DNA of 62,806 bases. Origin: Caryophanon tenue (GTDB taxonomy: Bacteria; Bacillota; Bacilli; Bacillales_A; Planococcaceae). A program made the translations under genes and the position numbers. Shown in pieces: positions 8,557 to 18,651 of this stretch; the first letter of the stretch is position 1; each line of letters begins with the position of its first letter. The notes under the pieces are model-generated. The model saw only the letters and a list, made by a program, of their open reading frames with translations, did not search any database and had not been told where the DNA came from. The stretch is taken from positions 1 to 62,806 of the forward strand of contig NZ_MASJ01000041.1 in the NCBI RefSeq assembly GCF_001700315.1, in the 5' to 3' direction.

Positions 8557-9291
8557 CTATAGCCACGGGAATAAAATCGTTGCTTGTTGTGGCACGATGA
8601 AGATTGAGAGGGCGACAAAGCCGTTCATTAAAATATGCGTAATAATCGACGCTAAAATACGTTTCGTTTTGTAATAGACGAATGCAAACGTAAAGCCACA
8701 TGCGACATAAATTAAAATATGTGCAAAGTCAAAGTGGATGACCGCAAATACAAAGCTACTGATGAGCGCTGCAATAATAAAGCCGAAGCGTCCAACGAAT
8801 GAACCGAAAATAATACGTCTAAATAAAATTTCTTCTAAAATTGGTCCGAATAAAACCGTTGCTAAAAGCATAGCAGGCGCAATTTTTGAAATTTCCATAA
8901 TGGTTGCCGTATTGTCTGAGCCTTGTGGAATGCCGATTAATGTTTCGATATAAATGGCAATATACTGTGCGAACATGACAAGAATAAAACCAGCAAAGCC
9001 CCATCCTATCGTTTCACCAAGCGATGCCTGTTGTTGCCCCTTGAAAATATTCCAAAAATCTTTATCTCGATTTGTAATAAATAATGTTAGCGCCGTAGCA
9101 ATCGCGAATGCAGCTGTATTCCACATACCGACTGCCCAAATGCGTGCTTCCTGTCCTTGCAAACCGCTCGCTTCAAGAAATATATTTAAAATGGCAGGTA
9201 TATTTAATACGATGCCGGAAAACTGCATGGCGCAGTAAATTAAAATGACCCAAATTGCGGTCATTTTGGGCTTTTGTATAGCTTGTTCCAT
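8557..9291 (-). CDS. CPBP family intramembrane metalloprotease (YdiL-like)
   Basis: This 244-residue polytopic membrane protein belongs to the CPBP/Abi family of putative membrane proteases. The diagnostic motifs are EEILFRR (EExxxR) near residue 156 and FAVIHFD (FxxxH) near 190, embedded in seven or so hydrophobic helices. The start at 9291 follows AAAGGATG with seven-base spacing. Upstream in-frame codons lack a ribosome site. It is divergent from groES, as ydiL is in B. subtilis, and the length equals that of YdiL as I recall it. The natural substrate is unknown. Confidence 0.88.
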   Translation of the reverse strand: MEQAIQKPKMTAIWVILIYCAMQFSGIVLNIPAILNIFLEASGLQGQEARIWAVGMWNTAAFAIATALTLFITNRDKDFWNIFKGQQQASLGETIGWGFAGFILVMFAQYIAIYIETLIGIPQGSDNTATIMEISKIAPAMLLATVLFGPILEEILFRRIIFGSFVGRFGFIIAALISSFVFAVIHFDFAHILIYVACGFTFAFVYYKTKRILASIITHILMNGFVALSIFIVPQQATILFPWL

Positions 9292-9414
9292 AACGCACAT
9301 CCTTTCGAGTGTCACTTTTCTTATTGTAGAGGAATGCATACATAAATCAAATGATTGTTCCTTAAACCAACGAAAATCATTTTTTAATTATTCATAAAAA
9401 ATTGGGGTTTATTG

Positions 9415-9443
9415 TTGCAAAATGATTGTAATTTATTTATTAT
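9415..9443 (+). promoter_or_regulatory. groESL promoter
   Basis: TTGCAA (9415-9420), a 17-bp spacer and TATTAT (9438-9443) lie directly upstream of the CIRCE operator. An overlapping TATAAT at 9441 could shift the -10 by a few bases. Confidence 0.65.
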
Positions 9444-9453
9444 AATAATTGTG

Positions 9454-9480
9454 TTAGCACTCAACTGCTAAGAGTGCTAA
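9454..9480 (+). promoter_or_regulatory. CIRCE operator (HrcA binding site)
   Basis: TTAGCACTC (9454-9462), nine bases, then GAGTGCTAA (9472-9480) is a perfect match to the CIRCE inverted repeat. It predicts repression of groESL by HrcA and release during heat shock. Confidence 0.97.
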
Positions 9481-9517
9481 TAAAACTACATAAACTATTT
9501 CTAGGAGGTTGTTTCAC

Positions 9518-9802
9518 TTGCTAAAACCATTAGGTGATCGCATCATTATCGAGTTAGAAGAGGTAGAACAAACTACATCATTTGGTATCATCGTACCAGA
9601 CTCAGCAAAGGAAAAGCCACAGCAAGGTGTTGTTGTAGCTGTTGGAACAGGTCGTGTGCTTGATAACGGAACACGTGTAGAACTTGATGTTAAAGTTAAC
9701 GACCGCATCATTTTCTCTCAGTACGCAGGTACAGAAGTTAAATATGATGGAAAAGAATATTTAATTTTAAGCGAAAAAGACGTTCTAGCAATCGCAGAAT
9801 AA
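9518..9802 (+). CDS. groES: co-chaperonin GroES
   Basis: GroES caps the GroEL chamber. The 94-residue protein reads [14 protein letters not shown] after the initiator, and has the mobile loop ([17 protein letters not shown]) and the SEKDVLAI end. I place the start at TTG 9518, nine bases after AGGAGG, which gives the usual MLKPLGDR start. The earlier TTG at 9509 overlaps the ribosome site. It is first in the CIRCE-controlled groES-groEL operon. Confidence 0.96.
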   Translation: MLKPLGDRIIIELEEVEQTTSFGIIVPDSAKEKPQQGVVVAVGTGRVLDNGTRVELDVKVNDRIIFSQYAGTEVKYDGKEYLILSEKDVLAIAE

Positions 9803-9809
9803 TTTATAA

Positions 9810-9836
9810 CTATGGATGTCTCGTTGGCATCCGTAG
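9810..9836 (+). other. hairpin between groES and groEL
   Basis: CTATGGATG pairs with CATCCGTAG (one U-G pair) around a 9-nt loop. It has no proper T-run, so it is more likely an mRNA processing or stabilising hairpin than a terminator. Confidence 0.4.
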
Positions 9837-9867
9837 CTTTACTTAACACATTCATAACTCATAATAG

Positions 9868-11529
<1,662 letters not shown>

Positions 11530-11628
11530 TTTCCACAGGACGTGGTGGTTTTAGCTTTTGAACCATTGTCTGTTGGAACGAGGTTTTCATACCTAAGTGA
11601 ATGCTCACTATTTATGTGTAACATCATG

Positions 11629-11668
11629 ACCATTTCCCGAGATGAACTCTTGGGAAATGGTTTTTTTA
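11629..11668 (+). terminator. terminator of groESL
   Basis: ACCATTTCCC / GGGAAATGGT with a 13-nt loop is followed by TTTTTTT, about 100 bases after the groEL stop. Confidence 0.9.
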
Positions 11669-11708
11669 TTTGTAGAAGTTTTATCGCGAGCGGAAGTGAT
11701 GAAAAGAA

Positions 11709-11818
11709 AGAGATTAGGACAAAAAGAAATATCCTTCAGCAATGATAACTGCTAAAGGATATTTTTATCATCTTCATACACTCATTTTCATCAGAAATAG
11801 GGTTCTGTCCCATACTCT
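11709..11818. repeat. short terminal-inverted-repeat element, internally deleted copy
   Basis: This is a 110-base element with ends AGAGATTAGGACA and TGTCCCATACTCT. Its left part (hairpin AAATATCCTTCAGCA / TGCTAAAGGATATTT, then a T-run) and right part (CATTTTCATCAGAAATAGGGT) match both ends of the 324-base element at 34863-35186, with the middle missing. It looks like a non-autonomous mobile repeat that also provides a terminator. Confidence 0.65.
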
Positions 11819-11835
11819 TATTTGTACTTCAACTA

Positions 11836-12174
11836 TTATTCCATCGGTGTACCTTGATGGAAGCACATGCGCCAAGTATTATCCTCGTAGCGCCAAATAG
11901 AGCTGCGGTTAGCACACGCACCGTCTGATTTTCGTGTTGTTTGATATGTAATATGTGCGATTGTATCAGCAAGCATATGTAAGTGAAAATGCGTAATATA
12001 AAATGGTGGGGTGTCTATGCCAACATCATCGAGCGCTTCAAGCTGTTGCGCTTTTGTGTACCGTGCACCAGAAGCACCAAATTCAACGAAATCCTCCGTT
12101 AACAGCGATGCGAAATCTGCTTTTCGATAATGCATTAATGTTTCTTCACGTTGTTGGAAATATGTTGCGTTCAT
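11836..12174 (-). CDS. SnoaL/DUF4440-like protein
   Basis: This 112-residue protein has the shape of the NTF2-like fold: an N-terminal helix (REETLMHYRKADFASLLTEDFVEFGASG), then beta strands ending in SSIWRYEDNTWRMCFHQGTPM, the common end of DUF4440 proteins. The family is broad and includes enzymes and binding proteins, so no substrate can be named. The ATG at 12174 follows GGAG. A GTG at 12186 sits inside the ribosome site and is less likely. It is a single gene with no clear partner. Confidence 0.78.
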   Translation of the reverse strand: MNATYFQQREETLMHYRKADFASLLTEDFVEFGASGARYTKAQQLEALDDVGIDTPPFYITHFHLHMLADTIAHITYQTTRKSDGACANRSSIWRYEDNTWRMCFHQGTPME

Positions 12175-12329
12175 GTATGTTCCCACTCCTATTCAATAAA
12201 ACGTATGAAGTAGTATACCACGAAATTAAAAAACTGAAAATTAGAAAAATATATTGCGCCGTGAAAAGATATTTGGTACGGTAGTTAAAGCAAACCAAAT
12301 AACTAGGAATTGAAAAGGAGAGACATACA

Positions 12330-13610
12330 GTGACAAAATTTCAACCTGAAACAATTTTATTGCATGGTGGGCAACAACCAGACAAAACAACAGGTGCGAT
12401 TGCTGTACCAATTTATCGTACAACGGCTTACGCATTTGAAGATACAGCGCATGCACAACGCTTATTTGCATTAGAGCAGCCAGGCAATATTTACTCGCGT
12501 ATTATGAACCCAACAGTCGGTGCATTTGAAGAGCGTGTAGCACTTGTAGAAAAAGGTGCAGCGGCAGTAGCATTGTCATCTGGTATGGCGGCGATTTCAT
12601 TTTCAATTTTAAATATTGCAGGCGCAGGGGACCATATCGTATCAGCAGGTTCATTGTACGGCGGTACATACAATTTATTTGCGACAACATTGCCACGCTA
12701 TGGCATCACAACAACGTTTGTTGATGAGCGTGACCCAGAAAACTTCCGTCGTGCTATTACTGAAAATACAAAAGCAATTTATGCAGAAACGGTGGGGAAT
12801 CCAGCGTTAACGATTCTAGATATTGAAGCGGTCGCAGCGATTGCGCATGAGCATGGTTTACCGCTTATAGTTGATAATACATTCCCGTCTCCATATGGCT
12901 GTAACCCAATTGACTTTGGTGCAGATATTGTCGTACATTCTGCGACAAAATGGATTGGTGGACATGGAACGACGATTGGCGGGGTAGTTGTCGATGCAGG
13001 GAAGTTTGATTGGACACAAGGGCGCTTCCCTGGATTTACAGAGCCTGATGAAACGTATCATGGTATTCGTTACGGCATTGATGCAGCTGGTGCAGCATTC
13101 GCGACAAAGCTACGTGTGCAGTTATTACGTGACTTCGGGCCAACATTGAGTGCAGATGCAGCCTTTAACTTTTTACAAGGCTTAGAGACGCTCCATTTAC
13201 GTGTAGCGAAGCATAACGAAAATGCGCAGCAAATTGCCGAGTATTTACGTAACCATGAGGCAGTATCATTTGTAAATTATAACGGCTTTGAAGACTTCTC
13301 ATCCCATGCATTGGCGACAAAATATTTACGTAACGGCTATGGTTCGATTATTACATTTGGCATTAAAGGTGGGCGTGATGCAGGTCGCAAATTAATTGAT
13401 GCAGTTCAATTATTCTCGCATGTTGCGAATGTAGGCGATGCGAAATCATTAATTATTCATCCAGCATCGACAACGCACCAGCAGCTGAGTGCAGAAGAAC
13501 TTACGATTGCAGGTGTGTCAGAGGAGTTAGTGCGAATTTCTGTTGGATTAGAGGCCGTTAGTGATATTATTGCCGATTTAGAACAAGCAATCGCACAGTC
13601 ACAACAGTAA
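12330..13610 (+). CDS. metY: O-acetylhomoserine sulfhydrylase MetY
   Basis: This PLP enzyme of the Cys/Met metabolism family, 426 residues long, fits O-acetylhomoserine aminocarboxypropyltransferase, which makes homocysteine from O-acetylhomoserine and sulfide. It has the N-terminal QPETILLHGGQQPD, VALSSGMAAI, SAGSLYGGTYNLF, and the cofactor lysine in HSATKWIGGHGTTIGG (about residue 211). The end SVGLEAVSDIIADLEQA is typical. GTG start at 12330 follows AAGGAGA. No S-box was seen upstream, although the homocysteine it makes would feed the SAM-riboswitch operon at 26.9 kb. A possible weak promoter is TTGCGC-17-TACGGT at 12254-12282. Confidence 0.93.
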   Translation: MTKFQPETILLHGGQQPDKTTGAIAVPIYRTTAYAFEDTAHAQRLFALEQPGNIYSRIMNPTVGAFEERVALVEKGAAAVALSSGMAAISFSILNIAGAGDHIVSAGSLYGGTYNLFATTLPRYGITTTFVDERDPENFRRAITENTKAIYAETVGNPALTILDIEAVAAIAHEHGLPLIVDNTFPSPYGCNPIDFGADIVVHSATKWIGGHGTTIGGVVVDAGKFDWTQGRFPGFTEPDETYHGIRYGIDAAGAAFATKLRVQLLRDFGPTLSADAAFNFLQGLETLHLRVAKHNENAQQIAEYLRNHEAVSFVNYNGFEDFSSHALATKYLRNGYGSIITFGIKGGRDAGRKLIDAVQLFSHVANVGDAKSLIIHPASTTHQQLSAEELTIAGVSEELVRISVGLEAVSDIIADLEQAIAQSQQ

Positions 13611-13639
13611 GAAATGAAGCGATGTTAAACGCATAAGAA

Positions 13640-13891
13640 AGAGCTTGAGAACAAACAAAGTGTTAGGAGAAATGATGAAATTTCTCCTAACACTTTTCTG
13701 CTTTCGTCGCCGCACATTTTCAAGCGGGCAATTCTTTCGGTACGGAGGCAAACAGGAAGTGTGTCACATCTACTCTCTCGCTCGTACTGTTCTGCCAGAA
13801 GTCCGCTCTTCGTTTAACGACGACGTATCAACTGTTTATCATTGAATATTTTTGGCGTTTATTGGAATTATACTTCTGTTTCAGGGTCTTT
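13640..13891. repeat. terminal-inverted-repeat element, degraded copy in inverse orientation
   Basis: This is a 252-base segment matching, as the reverse complement, the element at 36548-36781. It shares the hairpin GTGTTAGGAGAAAT...ATTTCTCCTAACAC, the block CTCTCGCTCGTACTGTTC, AGAAGTCCGCTCTTC, GACGACGTATCAACT and GTTTATCAT. Its outer ends (AGAGCTTGAGAAC and TGTTTCAGGGTCTTT) are worn versions of the shared end. The hairpin lies about 55 bases after metY and may terminate it. An open frame inside (13645-13845) is a by-product. Confidence 0.7.
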
Positions 13892-14129
13892 CTTATGTTA
13901 AAATGAGGTCATGCTCACGCTATGTTACTAGATACATGAATCCTTTTGATGGCGGTAAATAGTGTGAAACATTTATTTTATAAACATAATATTATAGTAT
14001 ATCACTTTTTATAGAATGCGCATAATAAGTGGAAAATGAGAAAATAATGTTCTCGTGTCTGAAAAATCATGTAACATTAAAATCGCCTGTCAAATAGATG
14101 GCAATATTTTAACGAGAAGGTGGCGAAGC

Positions 14130-16265
14130 ATGGACGAACGTTTAAATGAAGAATTTTCAACGAAGAGTGAACGCCTTTTTACACGTGCTTTTTATATGAA
14201 ATTGTCACTTCTTACAATTGCACTACTTATTATTTTTAGTATTACTTCAGAATTTCCAATATACCGGCCCTATTTATTATTTGTTTTACATCTCTTTACC
14301 GTCATTTTAATTAGTAGTATGGCGTTGCAATTATGGCTGGCGACGCGCTTTGATTTGACTAATAGCATCGTTCACCAAGGCGCTGTTTTTATGACGGTTG
14401 CTTTTATTCAAGTTACAAGCTTAGTGTTATCGGATTATATGTTATTTGGCGGCGACTTTTTTGAAGGTCGCGTTGCACAATGGTTTAACTTAGCGATTTT
14501 AGTCGCTTTACCACTCGCGTTACTTGTTCAAATGATTCAACGACCAAAAGCGGTATCGAAAAATTACCGACGTAATGTATATATTGCAACATTTATCCTT
14601 GTGAGTATGTATATATGGGGGAGTTATATTTACTTCCGTTTAAATATTGAGACGTTTTCGTTTTACGGGTTAAAGCTTTTATACGGAGGCGTCAGCATGC
14701 TTGCCGCATTCGTCATCATCGCCATTATTTATGGCTATTGGCAAAGTAACGAACCTCACGTGAAAGCGATGCGACATATCGCGATTCCTACGAGTGTTGT
14801 ATTGTTAGTGAATATTGCGGTTAGTAATATATATGTTTTAGTGAATGAATATATGTTTATACTGGTGAAAATTTTAGAGCTTATCGTCATTATTTTATTG
14901 TATCGTATGATGTATTTTCTTGCGGTAGAGCGTCCTTATTTACAGTTAGACAATAGTAAGCAACGTTTAAAGCAGCTTGCCTATTCTGATGAGGTGACAG
15001 GCTTACCAAATAAACAGTATCTTATTGAAAGCTTAACAGAGCGTTTAGATAGCAGCCCTCATGAATCACTTGTTATTGTCATTCAAATTGACCGTCTCGC
15101 GTATATTCGTTCGATTTTAGGGGATACGAGTATGAATCATTTAATGTGTTCTGTCGCAGCTATGATTGAAGGCATGTTACCAAAAGGTGCGCTGTTAGGA
15201 AGACTTTCTGACAACCAGTTTCTCGTTTCCTTTCAAACACGAAAGCGCAATGAAGTAGACTGCTTTAATGAGCGACTTGTAACGATGTTATCGGAACGTG
15301 TCGACATTGATGACTATGCCATTCAAGTCCATCCAGTAGTGGGCATTGCCTATTATCCATATCATGCTAAAGATGCGACACAGCTAATTAAAATGGCACA
15401 GCTAGCCATTGAAGAGGCGAATATAGAAGAGATAAACTTAAAGGAATATGACGACGAATTATCGATTCGAGAAGTGCGAAGCTTACAAATCGAACACGAT
15501 TTATTGCAGGCAGTAGAAAATCAAGAAATTTATTTGGAATACCAGCCGAAGTTTAATACACGTACAGGGAGAATTGATGCGATGGAAGCTTTATTACGCT
15601 GGCATCATCCGCAGCGAGGCTTTGTATCACCAGCAAACTTTATTCCGATTTTAGAGCGCACGGGTATGATGGCAAAAGTCGGGCGTTGGATTTTAATGCA
15701 AGCATGTAAAGACGCACTATGCTTCCAGCAACAATATCATGACAATATTACAGTAGCTGTCAATTTATCGATCAGTCAATTACTGCAAGGGAAAATTGTA
15801 GAGGATGTTGCGAACGCGTTAGCTGAAACGGCATTGCCACCTCATTTATTAGAGCTTGAGATTACCGAAAGCATGACGATGAATATTGAACTGATGATGC
15901 CAATTTTAAAGCAATTAAAAGCATTGAATGTTTGTATTGCGATAGATGATTTTGGCACAGGGTACTCGTCACTTGCTTATTTAAGTGACTTCCCGGCCGA
16001 TACATTAAAAATTGACCGCAGTTTTATCGAGATGATTGGTGTGAATATGCGCGGCGAAAAAATTGTACAGTCCGTCATTCATTTAGGGAATGAACTTGGT
16101 TTACAGTTAGTTGCAGAAGGAATTGAAACACAACAGCAACTGCAATATGTGACGGAAAAAGGTTGCCATTATATTCAAGGCTTCTACGTTAGTCGACCAT
16201 TACGTTTTGAACAATTAAAAGAAGAAATTGACCGCATTCATCTTGAGTTTGGTCAAATAAAATAA
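14130..16265 (+). CDS. membrane c-di-GMP phosphodiesterase (degenerate GGDEF plus EAL)
   Basis: This 711-residue protein has seven or eight membrane helices in the first 260 residues, then a GGDEF domain and an EAL domain. The GGDEF site is degenerate (GRLSDNQF where GGDEF is expected), so cyclase activity is unlikely. The EAL domain keeps its key residues: EALLRW, NLSISQL, LELEITES, IDDFGTGYSSL with KIDRSF, and QGFYVSRP. It should therefore hydrolyse c-di-GMP, possibly with GTP sensing by the dead GGDEF part. ATG 14130 follows AGAAGGTGG. An in-frame upstream start at 14055 lacks a ribosome site. It is a single gene closed by a terminator. Confidence 0.88.
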   Translation: MDERLNEEFSTKSERLFTRAFYMKLSLLTIALLIIFSITSEFPIYRPYLLFVLHLFTVILISSMALQLWLATRFDLTNSIVHQGAVFMTVAFIQVTSLVLSDYMLFGGDFFEGRVAQWFNLAILVALPLALLVQMIQRPKAVSKNYRRNVYIATFILVSMYIWGSYIYFRLNIETFSFYGLKLLYGGVSMLAAFVIIAIIYGYWQSNEPHVKAMRHIAIPTSVVLLVNIAVSNIYVLVNEYMFILVKILELIVIILLYRMMYFLAVERPYLQLDNSKQRLKQLAYSDEVTGLPNKQYLIESLTERLDSSPHESLVIVIQIDRLAYIRSILGDTSMNHLMCSVAAMIEGMLPKGALLGRLSDNQFLVSFQTRKRNEVDCFNERLVTMLSERVDIDDYAIQVHPVVGIAYYPYHAKDATQLIKMAQLAIEEANIEEINLKEYDDELSIREVRSLQIEHDLLQAVENQEIYLEYQPKFNTRTGRIDAMEALLRWHHPQRGFVSPANFIPILERTGMMAKVGRWILMQACKDALCFQQQYHDNITVAVNLSISQLLQGKIVEDVANALAETALPPHLLELEITESMTMNIELMMPILKQLKALNVCIAIDDFGTGYSSLAYLSDFPADTLKIDRSFIEMIGVNMRGEKIVQSVIHLGNELGLQLVAEGIETQQQLQYVTEKGCHYIQGFYVSRPLRFEQLKEEIDRIHLEFGQIK

Positions 16266-16300
16266 AAAGTGTTCGGAGCAATCGCTCCGAACGCTTTTTA
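16264..16300. terminator. bidirectional terminator
   Basis: AGTGTTCGGAGC pairs with GCTCCGAACGCT (one G-T pair) with A5 before and T5 after. It lies between the converging EAL-protein and serC genes. Confidence 0.9.
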
Positions 16301-16303
16301 TTA

Positions 16304-17395
16304 TTATTGGTTATTTGCTTGGAATTGCTTCATAAAGTCTGCTAATGCTTGGCAAGCTTCTACTGGTACAGCGTTGTACGTAGATGCACGGCAACCACCA
16401 ACTGAACGGTGACCGTTTAAGCCAACAAAGCCAGCTTCTTTTGCTTCTTGTAAGAATTTTTTCTCTAATTCTTCATCAGCTACACGGAATGTGATGTTCA
16501 TTAATGAACGAGAATCTTTTTCTGCGTGACCGTAATAGAAGCCATTTGAGTTATCGATTGTATCGTAAATTAATGCTGCTTTTGCTTCGTTATTTTTCTC
16601 AACTTGTGCTAAGCCGCCTTGTGCTTCAATCCATTTTAATACTTCACCTAACATATAAATACCGAATGTTGGTGGTGTGTTGTATAACGAGTTGTTATCA
16701 GCGAATGTTTTGTAGTTTAAAATTGTTGGCAAGTTGCCGTTTGCATTTTCTAATAAGTCTTTACGTACGATGACAACTGTTACACCAGAAGGTCCTAAGT
16801 TCTTTTGAGCACCTGCATAAATTAGACCGAACTTTTCGATATCGACTGGCTTCGACATAATATCAGAAGACATATCAGCGATTAATGGTGTATTGCCAGT
16901 GTTCGGGAATTGCTTCCACTGTGTACCGTAAATCGTGTTGTTCGACGTAATATGTACATAGGCATCTGTTGCAGCTACTTCTACGTCTGTTGGGATGTTT
17001 TTATATTTATTGTCTTTTGTTGAAATCGGTGCAACTGCTTCACCGAATAGTTTTGCTTCTTTAAATGCTTTTTCAGACCAAGAACCTGTTAACACGTAAT
17101 TCGCTGTTTGTCCTTCTTTTAAGAAGTTCATTGGAATCATTGTGAACTGTAAGCTTGCGCCGCCTTGTAAAAATAGCACTTCATAGTTGTCTGGTACTGC
17201 AAATAATTTACGTAAGTTCGCAATTGCTGTGTTATGTACTTCTTCAAAAGTCGCGCTACGGTGACTTAATTCCATGACAGACATCCCTGTACCTTGGAAG
17301 TTTACTAATTCTGCTTGTGCTTTCTCTAACACTTCTAATGGTAAAGCTGACGGACCTGCGTTGAAATTGTATGCGCGTGTAGTTGTTGTACTCAA
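16304..17395 (-). CDS. serC: phosphoserine aminotransferase SerC
   Basis: SerC converts 3-phosphohydroxypyruvate to phosphoserine in serine synthesis, with PLP. The 363-residue protein has YNFNAGPSALPLEVL, GTGMSVMELSHRS, FLQGGASLQF, ADMSSDI, the cofactor lysine in GAQKNLGPSGVTV, YNTPPTFGIYML, and the ending GHRSVGGCRASTYNAV, all conserved in the family. I place the start at a TTG (17395) eight bases after GAGGAG. The in-frame GTG at 17404 overlaps that ribosome site. It is monocistronic, with a long leader. Confidence 0.95.
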   Translation of the reverse strand: MSTTTTRAYNFNAGPSALPLEVLEKAQAELVNFQGTGMSVMELSHRSATFEEVHNTAIANLRKLFAVPDNYEVLFLQGGASLQFTMIPMNFLKEGQTANYVLTGSWSEKAFKEAKLFGEAVAPISTKDNKYKNIPTDVEVAATDAYVHITSNNTIYGTQWKQFPNTGNTPLIADMSSDIMSKPVDIEKFGLIYAGAQKNLGPSGVTVVIVRKDLLENANGNLPTILNYKTFADNNSLYNTPPTFGIYMLGEVLKWIEAQGGLAQVEKNNEAKAALIYDTIDNSNGFYYGHAEKDSRSLMNITFRVADEELEKKFLQEAKEAGFVGLNGHRSVGGCRASTYNAVPVEACQALADFMKQFQANNQ

Positions 17396-17457
17396 TTGAA
17401 ACACTCCTCATTGTTAGTCACTTTTACATAAAATGATGCTTCGTTACTCGAAAGACA

Positions 17458-17476
17458 TACAATACAAACGATTGTA
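17458..17476 (-). promoter_or_regulatory. inverted repeat in the serC leader
   Basis: TACAAT, seven bases, ATTGTA lies between the predicted promoter and the serC start. It has the form of an operator, but I do not recognise the regulator. Confidence 0.3.
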
Positions 17477-17512
17477 CTGTCGAACATGCCTGAATTGTAC
17501 GAATTTACGAAT

Positions 17513-17542
17513 ATTATAACATTTTAATTAGCTAAATGTTCA
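17513..17542 (-). promoter_or_regulatory. probable serC promoter
   Basis: On the minus strand, TGAACA (17542-17537), an 18-bp spacer and TATAAT (17518-17513) would give a leader of about 110 bases. Confidence 0.5.
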
Positions 17543-17711
17543 TATTTTTATAAAAAGATATGTTCTAGATTGTCTCGATTATACATGTTTTTTGTTAAAT
17601 GAAAAAGGGTAATATTCTGAATGTTTTTGTTTCATAACATGTTTTGTTTCGATAAATGATAAAAGGGGAATGTGACATAACACATATTAATGACTTACTA
17701 GAGGGGGTTAC

Positions 17712-17950
17712 ACGACGACGGAAGAGCAATTAATGCAACAAGGTTACCGAAAATATGAAGGAAATGACATTGATGTTTTTTTGCATAAGACATTTGTGAG
17801 CATTCTGGAAATTGTGTACGAGGCAATGGAGAAGTCTTTGACACAAAGCGAAAGCCTTGGATAATTGCAGATGCGGCGTCTGCTAATGAAGTAGCAAGCG
17901 TCATTGACACATGTCCTTCGGGAGCATTGTAGTATATTCGAAAGGGGTAA
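17712..17950 (+). pseudogene. decayed yjdI-like 4Fe-4S mono-cluster protein gene
   Basis: Conceptual translation gives TTEEQLMQQGYRKYEGNDID, then after a shift of one base CEHSGNCVRGNGEVFDTKRK, PWIIADAASANEVASVIDTC and PSGAL-stop-YIRKG. This is the divergent 4Fe-4S (Fer4_19/YjdI) family with its Cys-rich sites intact. Three lesions are visible: ACG where the start ATG is expected (17712), a one-base deletion near 17785-17792, and an in-frame TAG (17930-17932) in place of a sense codon before the true TAA. It ends six bases before the GNAT gene that usually accompanies yjdI. Confidence 0.8.
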
Positions 17951-17955
17951 ATAAC

Positions 17956-18228
17956 ATGCAATTTTTAGAAGAGAGCAATCGTTTATACTTAGAGGAAGAT
18001 GGCAAAGCATATGCAGAGATTACGTGGTCAAATGCTGGAGAGACAGTAATGATTGTTGACCATACATTTGTTGATGACGCGCATCGTGGACAAGGTTTAG
18101 CACAGCAACTTGTCGAAGCTGTGGCGGATAAAGCGAGAGCGGACGGCAAAAAAATTATGCCACTTTGTCCGTTTGCTAAAAAAGAATTCGAAACGAAATC
18201 TATGTATGAGGACGTTTGGAAAAAGTAA
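17956..18228 (+). CDS. YjdJ-type GNAT acetyltransferase
   Basis: This 90-residue minimal GNAT protein is of the YjdJ type. It has beta-rich N-terminal strands (NRLYLEEDGKAYAEITW), IVDHTFVDDAHRGQGLAQQLVEA (acetyl-CoA loop RGQGLA) and the family ending IMPLCPFAKKEFE. The substrate is not known. ATG 17956 follows AAAGGGG. In related genomes it accompanies the 4Fe-4S protein YjdI, whose gene here is broken directly upstream. This gene itself looks intact and is followed by a terminator. Confidence 0.88.
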   Translation: MQFLEESNRLYLEEDGKAYAEITWSNAGETVMIVDHTFVDDAHRGQGLAQQLVEAVADKARADGKKIMPLCPFAKKEFETKSMYEDVWKK

Positions 18229-18270
18229 GTGGCTTATTGCTATGCAAATGCAGGTGAATATGAACGATCG

Positions 18271-18316
18271 AAGTATCCTTTAGCGCGTAATCGATTGCTA
18301 AAGGATACTTTTTATT
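18271..18316 (+). terminator. terminator with the recurring ATCCTT-type stem
   Basis: AAGTATCCTTTAGC / GCTAAAGGATACTT with a 12-nt loop and T5 lies downstream of the GNAT gene. The stem belongs to a family of similar hairpins in the window. Confidence 0.88.
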
Positions 18317-18369
18317 GAGAAACCATATTTTTTTACACTATTAATTTGTATAATAAGGAAGGGAATTAA

Positions 18370-18548
18370 GTAGAATTTGTACAATCGCAGCAAAAGCTGG
18401 AGCAACTTTGTTCACAAACAGGCGTCCTATTTACAAATGTCCATTTGAAAACTTACATATTTCTAAGGCAATTGTACGAACAAAAAATGGCATGTACACA
18501 GCAATGTATGATATGCTACCTGTCGTAAAGAGAAGTGGAACGGTATAG
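18370..18548 (+). pseudogene. possible remnant of a small gene
   Basis: Two overlapping frames look coding in different halves. Frame A from 18370 reads VEFVQSQQKLEQLCSQTGVL. Frame B ends SKAIVRTKNGMYTAMYDMLP, VVKRSGTV and a stop at 18546-18548. Neither has a start codon, although AAGGAAGGG precedes a GTA where GTG could have been. This fits a small gene broken by a frameshift and start loss, but I do not recognise the family and chance open frames are possible. Confidence 0.35.
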
Positions 18549-18590
18549 GTAATTATTGTGCATTAAAGCGTGTGATTACTTGACGGCTGT

Positions 18591-18619
18591 TTGACGTATT
18601 GTCACACTATACTTATGAA
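18591..18619 (+). promoter_or_regulatory. prsA promoter
   Basis: TTGACG (18591-18596), a 17-bp spacer and TATGAA (18614-18619). A second TTGACG lies 11 bases upstream. Confidence 0.55.
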
Positions 18620-18651
18620 TAATTTAACTTTATTTGGAGGAATTTTTTATT

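Noticed and set aside
9440-9454. PerR-like box TTATAATAATTGTGT at the groESL promoter
   Set aside because: Three mismatches to the consensus, in a stretch already explained by the -10 region.
13645-13845. Open frame of 66 codons after metY
   Set aside because: It lies inside a degraded repeat whose better copy at 36548-36781 does not keep the frame.
17698-18149. Several minus-strand frames opposite the yjdI-like remnant and the GNAT gene
   Set aside because: They have no ribosome sites, and the plus strand shows clear family motifs.
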